From positions 257,400,291-257,464,290 of the forward strand of contig CM062290.1 of the NCBI GenBank assembly GCA_031216915.1: a DNA stretch of 64,000 nucleotides, read 5' to 3'. Each line of letters begins with the position of its first letter. The stretch's first letter is position 1. Both the position numbers and the translations under genes were made by a program. The notes below the pieces were generated by a model. The model saw only the letters and a program-made list of their open reading frames with translations. It made no database searches and was not told the DNA's origin. The stretch comes from Pictodentalium vernedei (taxonomy: Eukaryota > Mollusca > Scaphopoda > Dentaliida > Dentaliidae). Below, piece after piece: positions 10,975-21,840 of the stretch.

Positions 10975-12329
10975 AAACAAGCACGGTTTCACTTCCTGTT
11001 GGATAAATTAAATAACATGTCGCACCACGACTACTACATTCATATTTTATTTATTTATTAGTTCATTTGTAAAACGTTTTGAACTTCTTTATAATTCAGA
11101 CTGACGAATATTCCAACTCGATCAAAACATGATTTCGATGAAAGCATGCCTCGTTATGTAGTTTGCATATTAGTCAATCGAGACTTGAACCATCACAGTC
11201 GCGACAAATCATATTTACACCCACCCTGGCTCGATGTTCCCCTCCACTGGCAAGACATTTCGTCTTTCTCGTCCTGATTTCAACTCGGCGTTACAACCCC
11301 CCTCTCCCACCCTCTCTACTCGTTCTCTTTCTCTCTCTAGTGCCTCTTTTTGAGATATCCAGCTCGCGCACCTATGATGCACCTTATTTGAAACAGAGGT
11401 ATCCTAAATTATCATAAGTAGGATGTGCCTCTAAAATGTCTATGCCATACCTCAGGCCTACCTGAGTTTTGAGCCTAGGTAGGCCTGGTGTGTGGTGGAG
11501 AAATTATTGGGGAGAAATCCTACTGATATCTTTGGATTGTGAGATCAGATAGGCCAGAGGTGAGGCGAAGTGTTACAGAGATTACTAGCACAATAAACAC
11601 CGCGATATTAGTGCCTTGAATCGGGCGCAACGTTCTGTTCTGTTCTGTTCTGTTCTGTTCACTTGAACTTAGAACGTACGCTGGGGTGCTGTAAAAATTG
11701 TACCCGTGTTTGTTTCAAACATGTTATTTTCACCAGTGTACATAGTGTTATAGCAGCTGCTGACACAGTCGTTTTGATACTGCATGTATAAAATGCATTC
11801 GTAAGACTAACACACAAGGTTAATCAGTACTTGCCTTAAATATGCGCTGTGACAATTGTAGACCCCGTAACCCTCGCCCCCCCCCCCCCGCCCCAACAGC
11901 GCAACTTAATAATTATAGATGCATTGTTTTCTACTCGCTGAATGGTGACAAGAAGAATGACACACGTTCTCCTCCCCCTCACTCCCCATCTGTCTCTGAT
12001 GTTTCCCTTTGGTTCAACTCCCCCCTCCCTCCCTTTCTTGACCCGAGGCCTGTCTTGAAGGGGTATTCCCCATTTACTTTTCGCCAGTTTTTCTCATTAG
12101 CATTCAAAACACGTGTCCCAATAATATGAACACAATAGTGCAAGGGTGCGTATTTGAAACGTTAATCACGTAGATAAAAAACAGTTTTTTCCTTAAATCT
12201 TCCTGCCCTTGTCATTTTCTGGGGTCTCTCCGTGGCAGTAACACTTAGCACTTTCTGTATTTTGATTTACAACATCTAAATGACCCACTTGCTGATTTCC
12301 CGACACTGTTTATATCCGTTTAAACCATT
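10975..12329. other. No gene recognised; microsatellite and homopolymer tracts
   Basis: A (GTTCT)n pentamer repeat lies at about 11633-11660 and a C-run at 11878-11890. Reading frames at 11163-11417 and 11842-12129 are pyrimidine-rich low-complexity translations without recognisable similarity. Confidence 0.45.
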
Positions 12330-12997
12330 TTATACCATGATTACCTATTCTACTATATATGAAAAGCCTATGACATAAATTTTAGCTTTAGACATCATCC
12401 GCGATGAACACGCCAGCAATTGGATTTCAATAGTAAAAATTTACACCTACAGTAGAACTACATCCCCGTTGACCTTTGGTGACGTCGACCTGAATGCAAA
12501 CTTGTCTAAATTTATCGCACGTCGCCTCGCGAAGAGTGAAATGGAAGTGGCAATTATTTATTACGTTTTTAAATGGGTTTACCTCATAAGATGCCAAAAA
12601 TTAACAAACATGCATTGTCTCATGTTAATAAAGCATGCATAACTCGAAATAGTATGTTATTATGTTATTGAAACGAAAAAGGCTCAGTTTCTTTTTTTCA
12701 TTTCGTTTCGGCGATAAAATTGACAGCGGAAGTACCGCCCAACGATGCACATGTAAACAAAAACAGATTCGCTCGTATGTACGTCTGGTGCTCGGTAAAA
12801 TCGAGAAAAAATAATAGCGGCTCTTAATAATCTGACGATCATGTTATAAATAAAATATACCTAAAATAGCTTGGTGTACCAAATGTTCACCAATCGTGGT
12901 GAAGTGGTGTTAACCGCGCGCCGAAGGCTCCCGGTTAACACCACTTCTCCACTCGTGGTGAACATTTGATACACCAAGTTACTGTGGGTATATTCTT
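12330..12997 (-). repeat. Dispersed element, family Q, copy 2 (inverted)
   Basis: Reverse complement of 1408-2020, with clear alignment through GATTCGC and GGCGATAAAATTGACAG. A short extra palindrome with GTGGTGTTAACC arms is present at about 12903-12949 and absent from copy 1. Confidence 0.6.
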
Positions 12998-13995
12998 TTT
13001 GTCTTCTGTTACAGCCAGACGTACAGTATTGTTAAAACTTAACTATATGTTTGAAGGTACGGAATCATAAACATCAAATGTTCTTAACTCTTTAGCACAT
13101 AAGAGAAGACAACACTTGAAATTTGACACTAATTTTGTTCATTGTTTGCTTCAAAAACATAGCTCATAACGCCACAATGGAGGAAACCTTAACGAACTCG
13201 TTCCAGTGAGGTGTCGTAAACTATGACAAACTAAACCATAACAGACAGAGAGGCATCACTAATTTGACCACAATTTTTAACCATTTCGTATTACTTACAC
13301 CAAATCAAGTTTCGATTCAGCCGCCGTCTAATTGGATCGTGGGACAATGGAAGGACATTTTTCACGCTGTTGCTACACCAATCATAATGCTCACTGACAT
13401 CGTTTCTAAAGAAACTGTCACAGAGAACTTTCCAGGAATCAATATCGGAACTGGTGTCATGGATTAAGAACGTGGTCGACTTTACGGATAGCTGCCACCA
13501 TTTAATCACAAGCAATAAAATGGGTAACGCCCGTCACAGGTATACTACCAGAGTATTGTGCTCGAAACGAACGAACCCCCACATGAACCATCACGCACAG
13601 TAATACACAGTAACACTAACAATTATACATTAGATCCATTTGATCAACAAACGAATATTTTATCACGTACAGAATTACAACCGATCGGACGGACGGAGAG
13701 GCAAATTGACAGCAGTTCTTCTATAGTGTCTCGACGCAGCTAAAGAGAAACAACTTTCAGCTCCATTTGTCAGCTGACGCCCTTGTTCAATAGAATGTAA
13801 GTAATAGTCTGTTTAGCAACGGAATCACATATTTAAGATGGATGCATTAATTGAAAGTAAATCTTTCGGGTGTCGATTTTGAAGTTGAGGCCGGCAGTAT
13901 AAAGTTGCAAACGAATCTTAATGTACAACCAACTTCAGTGTAACTAATCACGTGATCTGAACCTTGTACCCACCATTACACTCATACTTCGCACT
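12998..13995. other. No gene recognised
   Basis: Frames of 60-75 codons only. A degenerate family-P-like motif (GAACTCGTTCCAGTGAGG) occurs near 13194. Nothing else can be supported. Confidence 0.4.
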
Positions 13996-13999
13996 TTAA

Positions 14000-14230
14000 C
14001 CCTTTGAACTCTAGTGGTATCTTTCATACCAGTTCAATGAAAGAATTTGGAAGAATCCATGTTCATTATTTGGGGTAGACCTATCAATATTTTCAGCTTG
14101 CAGCCTCGGGGTTGCACGTTGCAAATATTGATGTGTTTACCCCACACATTTACTGAACAGCTATCCTATATAATGACGTCAGGACGTATCATGTTCCTGG
14201 CCGGAAAGGCGACCGGTAGGGTTCATAGGG
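14000..14230. mobile_element. TTAA MITE, family R, intact copy
   Basis: TTAA on both sides (13996-13999 and 14231-14234). The ends are CCCTTTGAACTC on the left and the complement of CCCTATGAACCC on the right. Length is 231 bp with no coding potential. A further left-end relative lies at 32594-32710. Confidence 0.7.
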
Positions 14231-14779
14231 TTAAAGGTAGTAAAGTATTATCAATCAAAATTCCACAGTCCGCTCAGGGGTTCTCAGTTGTATTATTTCG
14301 CTCAACTTGAACCCCAACATAGGCGTGTGCTAACATTTCGTACCCTGCGTACAAACAAGGTTTCTTCTGGTTGTACCCTACGGTCCACACACCACTTGGT
14401 AATTCGCTCGATGGGATCCTGATTGGTGAAATCTAACACAGTCATCTTTGAGGACTAGGTATTGTTAAAAACAAACATTGCTCAAAAACAAAAACATTGT
14501 CAAAGGTTTTCAGTTTTCACTAACAACGCCGACTGCCACTCTCTCTCCTTCCAAACCACCATCTCTGAAAAAGAAACAAAAGAGACAAGCGCCGCTAATA
14601 ACCCACAACTTCTCTTTACCACGGTCAGACATAACAAAATTCCACAGCTGAAGAGAGTCGAAAGGGGCTGCTACAAACCGTTTGGATTCCTCATTAAGCC
14701 GAACAACTAAAAACAAATGCAGTTTGGGGGTTAGTTAATAAGTGCACTAAAAAATAAATCAGTAGAAATCAGACCGTGC

Positions 14780-15036
14780 AAGGGTTTTATGTGCGCTGGT
14801 AGCCTTTACCAGTCTCACCGGTGCTAGCACACCGTGCATACACGACACCTACACACATACACTGTGAGAGTTTTAGGCGCGCTGGTAGCCTTTACCAGTC
14901 TCACCGATGCTAGCACACCGTGCATACACGACACCTACACACTTACACTGGGAGAGTTTTAGGCGCGCTGGTAGCCTTTACCAGTCTCACTGGTGCTAGC
15001 AAACCGTGCATACACAACACCTACACACCTCTCCAT
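14780..15036. repeat. 86-bp tandem repeat, three units
   Basis: GCTGGTAGCCTTTACCAGTC recurs at 14795, 14881 and 14967, each time followed by GCTAGCACACCGTGCATACA and CGACACCTACACAC (with small changes). Each unit also contains a short hairpin (GGTAGCCTTTACC). The units differ at only a few positions, so the amplification is recent. Confidence 0.85.
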
Positions 15037-15427
15037 CTGTAGTTTTCAGCTACTCTGATAAATCAAGAGGAGGCAAGGGCAGGAAACACCCCCGGGTGTG
15101 GTACTTTTGTAAAGGCCTGCCCCCTCCCTCCAACTTTCATCTAAAAAGCAAGTATACTCATTTGTAAATACAATATAACTACATACTAACCCACCAATTT
15201 TCTCCTCAAGCAGGTACCTACAGAAACCGCTGGGTTTTTTTTTTTTTTGCTTTTTTTTCGTGTGTGTGAGAAAGCGTGTATGGGTCTGTGGGAAACACCG
15301 TAACAGAGACACGTTCTAAGGACCGGCCCCTGTTGTGGTGTTTCCACGCAAACCACCAGCCATGTTCTGGCAAACCAGTGACAACAAGTAGCGAGAACGA
15401 CTTCGGTCTCGCTGCTCGGTGGCACTT
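15037..15427. other. No gene recognised
   Basis: A T-run (15234-15259) interrupted by G/C creates several overlapping lysine-rich frames on the minus strand. None resembles a protein. Confidence 0.4.
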
Positions 15428-15801
15428 CAATATATTTATTATTTATTGATTGATGTTTAAGGTCACATATTTATGCACAATGGCTAATCATGACCGTGAC
15501 AGTTTTACGGGTGGAGGAAGCCGGAGTACCCGGAGAGAACCACCGAGCAACGACGAGCAGCTGCCAGCTCCCAAACATCGTAACTCCACACTGCAGCACA
15601 AGCAGGGTTAGATTGGTTGAAGACATGCGTACCATCGACGTGCAGTACGCCTTAGTACACGGCGTCATCATGCCCCCACGCGGGCAATGGAGATGAAGTG
15701 TCTTGCCCAAGGACACAACGCGGTTGCCGCAGGTGGGATTCGAACCGAGGACCTCTCGGCTTGCAGCCTGCACCTCTACCTACTGAGCCACCGCGCTCCC
15801 T
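15428..15801 (-). mobile_element. tRNA-headed SINE, family S, near full length
   Basis: On the minus strand the head reads GGTGGCTCAGTAGG (A box) and GGTTCGAATCC (B box), a pol III internal promoter. A body with GTCCTTGGGCAAGACACTTC follows, then the 3' end with GTGACCTTAAACATCAATC and an AT-rich tail. The anticodon-loop region around GGCTGCAAGCC resembles tRNA-Cys (inference). The reading frames over this stretch are not genes. Confidence 0.85.
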
Positions 15802-16479
15802 GGTACTCTAATAACTCTGACCCTATGAAAAATCCTACCACGAAAACGCACATTAGCGAAATCTCATTCAGAACCCAGTGGTAGGTTTGGTGGTCCTGAG
15901 AAAGCTCGTTTGTTTGAAAATCGACATCAAAGCAACCAGTCCTGACCTTAAAATCCAAAAACCTTCAAAAGAGGGCAGAAGGCCAATGAGGAGTTCCACC
16001 ACCTTTCAGGGCGACACGACGCCCTGTCTGGGATCACAAATTAGTCAGGAAGACCAACTGAAAGCCACCAGCCCAACACGAGCGGAGTTCGAGCAATATA
16101 TGACCCATATGTACCCACTTATGGGATGCACGTCGCATCCCCAAGTGGAGATTCTTTCGGAGAAATCTGTAGAAACTAAAAGGTGGTAAATTAAGGAGGT
16201 TACTAATGAAAGTGTCAATGACACTGTAGCTTAACTTGTGTGTTGGGTTTGATGAAAAGGATAATGTTCAATGTTTATGAAAGGATTATGAAATAAGACA
16301 AGAACTGTGATAATTAGGAATATGTTCATTACTGTTCCCTGTATGCTATGTTTTTGATAAAAATAATATGAGGTGTACACTGTACTAAAGAGCTGAGGGG
16401 TGGGTTAATATGACCTCACAGTTAATGTATGTGGCTCTCACAGTTAATGTGTATCAACGAAAGGTACCAAGTTACAGGT
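15802..16479. other. No gene recognised
   Basis: The 103-codon frame at 15878-16189 has no recognisable domain. Nothing else is supportable. Confidence 0.35.
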
Positions 16480-18215
16480 AAATTATTCCAAAACGAGTCA
16501 TCCTATCAGGTTACATTGAAATCCCTTCATAAATATGGCCTGTAGACTGTGTTAAAGGTTTTCGGGCTTCGGGCCCCTGTAGCCGTCAGTTTCCCAATTG
16601 CGTCCAAAGGGAACGTTCTCATCTAGACATTAGACATTATATGAAGTCAACCTACCAAGTTACAATGAAATCCCTTCATAAATATGACCTGTAGGCTGTG
16701 CTAAAGTTTGGGTTTTTGGCTCGGGCAGCCATTATGGTTGAATGATCGCAACCAAAAGGGGACATTCTCATTTGGGAATTATCTGGAGTGATCCTACGAA
16801 GTTACAATGAAATCCCTTCAGAAATATGACCTGTAGACTGTGCCCAAGGTTTTCGGGCTTCGAGCCCATGAATCCGTTACAGTTGACCAATCACGACCAA
16901 AAGGGGATGTCATCATCTAGGCATTATATGGAGTCAAACGAACAGGTTACAATGAAATCTTTCCATAAATATGACCTACAGACTACGCTAAAAGTTTTGG
17001 GGTTTTGGGCTCGGGCAGCCATCAATCGCGACCAAAAGGGGACGTTCTCATCTAGACATTATTTGGAGTCATCCTACCAAGCTACAATGAAATCCCTTCA
17101 TAACTATCACCTGTAGACTGTGCTCAAGGTTTTCTGGCTTCAGGCCTTTGTAGCCTGTCACAGTTGCCTAATGGTGTCCAAAAGGGGCTGTTCTCATCTA
17201 GACATTATATGAAGTCAACCTACCAAGTTACAATGAAATCCCTTCATAAATATGAACTGAAGACTGTGCTAAAGGTTTTCGGGCTTTGGGCTCGGGCAGC
17301 CATCATGGTTGAATGATCACAACCAAAAGTGGGCATTCTCAACGGGGCATCATCTGGAGTGATCCTATGAAGTTACAATGAAACCCCTTCATAAATATGA
17401 CCTGTAGACTGTGCTCAAGATTTTCGGGCTTCGGGCACCTGTAGCCATCACAGTTGACCAATCACGACCAAAAGGGGATGTCATCATCTAGGCATTATAT
17501 GCTGTCAACCTAACAGGTTACAATGAAATCCATCCATAAATATGACCTTTTGCCTATGCTAAAGGTTTTGGGCTCGGGCACCCATCAAGGCTGAACGATT
17601 GCGATCAAAATGGGACGTGCTCATCTAGATATGATTTTGAGTCATCCTACCCAGTTACAATGAAATCCCTTCATAAATATGACCTGTAGACTGTGCTAAA
17701 GGTTTTCGGGTTTGGGTCCCTGTAGCTGTCACAGTTGCCCAATCAGGACCAAAAGGAGACTTTCTCATCTAGACATTGTTTGAAGTCAACCCACCAAGTT
17801 ACAATGAAATTCTTCAATAAATATGACCTGTAGACTGTGCTAAAGGTTTTCGGGTTTTGGGCTCGGGCTGTCGTCACGGTTGGCAGATCACGCCCAAATG
17901 GGGAAATTCTCATCTAGACATAAGGAGTCATCCTACCAAGTTACAATGAAATCCCTCCATATTAAACATGACCTGCAGACTGTGCTAAAAGTTTTTGGGT
18001 TTCGGGCTTGGGCAGCCATCACGGTTGATAGATCATGCCCAAAAGGGGACATTCTCATCTAGGCATTATACAGAGGCATCCTACCAAGTTACAATGAAAT
18101 CCCTTCATAAATACGACCCGTAGACTGTGCTAATGGTTTTCGGGTTTTGGGCTCGGGCAGCCATACCGGTTGACCGATCGCGACCAAAAGGGGGTGTTCT
18201 CACCTAGACATGACC
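16480..18215. repeat. Tandem array, about 145-bp unit, 12 units
   Basis: The block TACAATGAAATCCCTTCATA recurs at about 16507, 16660, 16803, 16948, 17080, 17228, 17369, 17518, 17653, 17800, 17938 and 18088. Each time it is followed by ATATGACCTGTAGACTGTGC, a GGTTTTCGGG block, GACCAAAAGGGGA and TCATCTAGACATTATAT. Units are 130-155 bp and moderately diverged. Alternate units carry different middles (GGGCTCGGGCAGCCATC versus CCTGTAGCCGTCACAG), suggesting a higher-order dimer. Short frames inside it are by-products. Confidence 0.9.
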
Positions 18216-18504
18216 CCAAACCTGCACATGAAATTTCGTGACGATCAGATAAGAACTGCGGGGTGTAGCCCGTGCTAAAGGAAAATGTGAACAGACTCAC
18301 AGACTTCCGCACGCGTGATGGCAACAGCTTATCTTGAATATGTCAAGTTAAGCTAAAAACAGATCGGGGCGCGTAGGAACGTGTGAAAATATAGCTCCAC
18401 ATTGATATTAAGGAAAACTAAAGGAACGAAGTGGTTATGAGGGGGGGGGGGGAAGGCTAGTTAATGAATTTACTAAATATAGTTCATTATGCGTAGGAAC
18501 GTCT
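18216..18504. other. Diverged end of the tandem array and spacer
   Basis: The array continues into 'TGAAATTTCGTGACGATCAGA' and 'GACAGACTTCCGCACG'-like sequence that does not repeat here. An 11-12-bp G-run lies at 18441-18452. Confidence 0.35.
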
Positions 18505-18850
18505 AAACTTATTTGTTTAAGGTCACATACTTCTGCACAATGGCTAATCGTGACCATGGCAGTTTTACGGGTGGAGGAAGCCGGAGTACCCGGAGAGAAC
18601 CACCGAGCAACGGCGGGCAACTGTCGGCTCCCCAACATGCTACCCCACACAAGCAGGGTTAGCATTGGTTGAAGACAAGTGTACTATCGACGTGCAGTAC
18701 GCCTTAGTACAAAGCGCCACCGTGCCCCACGTGGCCCATGGTGGTGAAGTGTCTTGCCCAAGGACAACGCGGTTGCCACAGGTGGGATTCTAACAAAGGA
18801 CCTCTCGGCTTGCAGCCTGCACCTCGACCTACTGAGCCACCGCTCCCCCA
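18505..18850 (-). mobile_element. tRNA-headed SINE, family S, second copy
   Basis: It aligns with 15428-15801 in the same orientation: TTTAAGGTCACATACTTCTG at the tail, GCCGGAGTACCCGGAGAG in the body, and a diverged B box (the complement reads GTTAGAATCC) near the head. Small internal deletions are present. Confidence 0.82.
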
Positions 18851-18947
18851 GGAAGGTCTAAATATGGCTCCACATTGAAATTAAGGAAAACTAGATGGTT
18901 AGTTATGGGGTTAGTTAAGGAAGTTATTAAATATAGAATAGTTCCAT

Positions 18948-19003
18948 TGTGCATAAGTAGGTGACCTTAAACACCAATAAATAAATAAATAAATATAGAA
19001 TAG
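18948..19003 (+). repeat. SINE family S 3' tail fragment
   Basis: CATTGTGCATAAGTAGG, then GTGACCTTAAACACC and (AATA)n: only the 3' end of the SINE, in plus orientation, about 100 bp from the head of the previous copy. Confidence 0.7.
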
Positions 19004-20160
19004 TAATTTAGAAAAATATAGTAACGCCGTACAATTAAGAAAACGGGTGGAAAATAAGGTTTTAGTGGAAAATTCGAACGAAGTAAAGGCCGTTTTGGTG
19101 GTTTTGATTATTTTGTTTGTTTTTTCTTTTGTGGGGGGGGGTGGATCTTGGGTGATTCTTTGGACTATTTGGGAAATCATATTTACTCCCATTCAATGGA
19201 ACATACTCTCAGAACACACACCTGTCATATTAAAGGGTTTTGGGTCACATATCAACCACGTGTACCAGTGAACAAGTTGGAGGACAGAAACACTTCTTAT
19301 CCCTATAACTCGCATTCTGCATGCGCACTGACACAAGGTATCACTATGGTCGTGAAGTCACAAGATGGCCGCTAAACACAACCGAACATGGCGTAAATTG
19401 GTAACCTGACTATGGAGTCACTTTCGTCATTTCGCCAGAAACGTGCGCCTTCAATTTCGCTCAAAACGCTAGCTGCAATTTTTTGTCAGTAAATTGGACT
19501 CATTTCAGTTAGGCCATGGTGGCGCCAGAGATGGGGCAGTCGGGGCGAAAGCCCCTATCTGGAAATATAAGCGCCCCTCCTCCCCCTCCCCAGGGAAAGC
19601 TGCCTCGTTAAGTGTAGGTTGTAGGGAAATGCATAACCACTGTTCACATCCCAGGGTTCGCACGTTGGATCACACTCACCTCGTCAAAGTGGGTAATAAA
19701 AGTATTTTGAGCAACTGTGCGAAGAATTTCAGACTAGATGTTCCTGTCTGGCAAAATAACGCCTGGGTGCTGGAATGTTCCATGTCCCCTCTGGGACATA
19801 GAATATTCTAGCACTCGGGCGACGATATACTAACAGAGCAAATTTTGAAGTCGAATTTACAACAAATTTAATTGTTCTCTAAACGGAACACTGTTTTGCC
19901 TTTTCCTTTTCTTTCTGGAGGGCATGCATACACAAAGTTCTTTGAAAGTTTTTTGTGACTATTGTTTCTTTGTCCAAGTATGCTCTGGGCTAAAACAGAC
20001 ACCAAAACTTCTAAAAGAACATTTTTTGTCCGACAAATATTCTATTCAACCACGCTACTTGGTTTGCATTTTATCATTTCTCTCTGGAACAAATGTCAGC
20101 AGAAAAACTTTCCGACTGTACTAAATATACTCTCCAATCAGGCCAACCATTTATTGGGGG
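19004..20160. other. Diverged repeat and hairpin, no gene
   Basis: 19133-19420 is distantly similar to 33290-33570 (GTCTATTTGGGCAATTAGAT-like start, 'GAGTCACATAGCAACCACG' in the middle), an old dispersed repeat. 19764-19818 can fold (TGCTGGAATGTTCCATGTCC against GGGACATAGAATATTCTAGC). I see no coding region; the 105-codon frame at 19494-19811 spans this hairpin. Confidence 0.4.
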
Positions 20161-20164
20161 GTTT

Positions 20165-20402
20165 TCTTTTTTGATGTTTATAGTTTATGACGATTTTAGG
20201 ATCGCGCCATAGGTATGAAGAATGCCAATCGTTTATACTTACGCTATGCTCTTTAGAGGACTTTCACCCCATGCCTTCAAGTTGGTAACTCGGTCCTGTT
20301 GTATCAGTAAAGCAGAACTTGTTCAGCTTCACTTCCCGAGGTTCCCACGGGAGATGTATTTGATAAACCGCGAAATCAAAGCAGACAGAAAATGTGTTGA
20401 CC
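20165..20402 (-). repeat. SINE-like fragment (second body type), diverged
   Basis: It shares 'AATCGTTTATACTTACGC', 'AGAGGACTTTCACCCCATGC' and 'GGTAACTCGGTCC' with 5376-5590 and 27010-27245. No promoter boxes can be assigned. Confidence 0.4.
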
Positions 20403-20406
20403 TTAA

Positions 20407-20630
20407 CCCAACGAATCGGCCGCATCCGCCCGCGTAATTTGCAAAATCAGCAGTTGAAAAAATATTTTTCAAAAAATTTCAACAAAACCATATCATCTGA
20501 CCCCTCGTTGGAACGAGCTTGTCCAGCTCGTCCCAACGAGGGGCCAATTTGGTTTTGTTGAAAATTTTTGAAACATTTTTTAAAATATTAAAAATAATAA
20601 ATTTTAATATTGTTTGCGTTGGGTAAACCG
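20407..20630. mobile_element. Palindromic TTAA MITE, family P, subfamily B, copy 1
   Basis: TTAA at 20403-20406 and 20631-20634. The ends are CCCAACGAATCGGCC and, on the right, GCGTTGGGTAAACCG. The central hairpin is GACCCCTCGTTGGAACGAG and its partner, as in subfamily A. The arms are different (TTTCAACAAAACCATAT). The other subfamily B copy is at 61964. Confidence 0.75.
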
Positions 20631-20886
20631 TTAAAATTCTAAATTTAAAGTTCTATGCAAAGCAACACGATTTATTTCGTTTCTGTCTGGAGGAAAAAAA
20701 AGAGTACTAATTTCTGCAAAATTCTTCAAATACTGAAGTTTCTTTCCGATACGCTTTCTGCAACCACAACGGGCATTGGCGATAAAGCTTGACACCAGAA
20801 CATTTAACAGTTTCTGTTAGACCATAAATGCTGGCCACAGCTGTGAAAAGCAATAGAAACTATATCGTTTCTAACTTGTCAAAAGG

Positions 20887-21124
20887 GGGCGCACTGGCGT
20901 TGCGGTAACCGGTTCTAGTCAGATCACCGAAGTTAAGCAACGTCGAGACCGGTTAGTCCTCTGATGGGTGACCGTCTGAGCGATCGATTCCGACCCCCAC
21001 GTTGTGTCCTTGGGCAAAGCACTTAACCCCGATTGTCCACACGGGGGCACGATGACGCCGTGTACCAAGACGCACTGCTCGTCGATGGCGCGCATGTCTT
21101 CAACCAAACTGACCCTGCCTTGCA
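20887..21124 (+). mobile_element. SINE with a 5S rRNA-derived head, 5' part
   Basis: The head resembles the internal control region of 5S rRNA: GAAGTTAAGCA, GGTTAGTCCTCTGATGGG and GGGTGACCGTCTG occur in the 5S order and spacing. It then joins the family S body (TTGTGTCCTTGGGCAAAGCA). It is cut at 21124, where the Academ-like transposon begins after ACA. The remaining SINE resumes at 24692. The 5S homology is partial and diverged, so this is not a 5S gene. Confidence 0.8.
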
Positions 21125-21840
21125 ACATAGTCCAGGCACATTAGACATAAAAATGAGAAAGTAAGGAAAAAAATCGGAGAAAGCTGATTTTTTTTATATG
21201 TTTCTGGGACACACATTGCGGATAAAGTGTGAAAAGTCCCCGCGAATCCGAGTTGAGCTTTTTAAGTTATAGCGTTTTTTTGATGAAAAAAATTTTTTTA
21301 AAAAAATTCGACCCAGCTCCATATTTCTCATTCTTATTCGCCTTAGTAGGGTGAGAATCATAAATATCGTGCTGAATTATATTGAGAATACATATCCCCA
21401 ACAGAAAATGCCAACTTTGTACCAATCCTCACACTCAATGGTGAAATATTCACGAAAATGTAGAAAATTACGAAAAAAAATTTATTGTTTTCATACACAC
21501 AACGGTACACAACGTCCACTAAATCAAATCTACGACTACTTTGGGAGTTAAATTATATATCAAAAATTGCAGAAAAGCAGTGGCTTTATAATGATATATA
21601 ACAATAGTCATTTATTCCATAATGAACTGGTGAAACATGTGAAATATTAACCATACCCCCTAAACTCAAATTCAAACGGCATCGACTTTTCTCATTCAAA
21701 TACCGTATTATAGCATTATTGTTTCAATTTCCATGTTCGCTTAAATCACATAATGTGGTGTTCGCCTACACTCAAGATGCATTGGCATGTAATGTGTGCA
21801 CGCCCTTGATGTGTACTCATAAACAAATTTGTATTGTACA

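Noticed and set aside
15471-15884. Overlapping frames on both strands
   Set aside because: They fall entirely in a tRNA-headed SINE and recur in other copies (e.g. 46100-46426).
16826-17116. 96-codon reading frame
   Set aside because: It lies within the tandem array and reads through repeat units; no coding signal beyond openness.
16480-18215. CRISPR-like array of regularly spaced repeats
   Set aside because: The whole unit repeats, spacers included, the units are diverged, and the surroundings are clearly eukaryotic. It is a tandem satellite-type array.
20900-20990. 5S rRNA gene
   Set aside because: Only the internal control region is similar, it is diverged, and it is fused to the SINE body.
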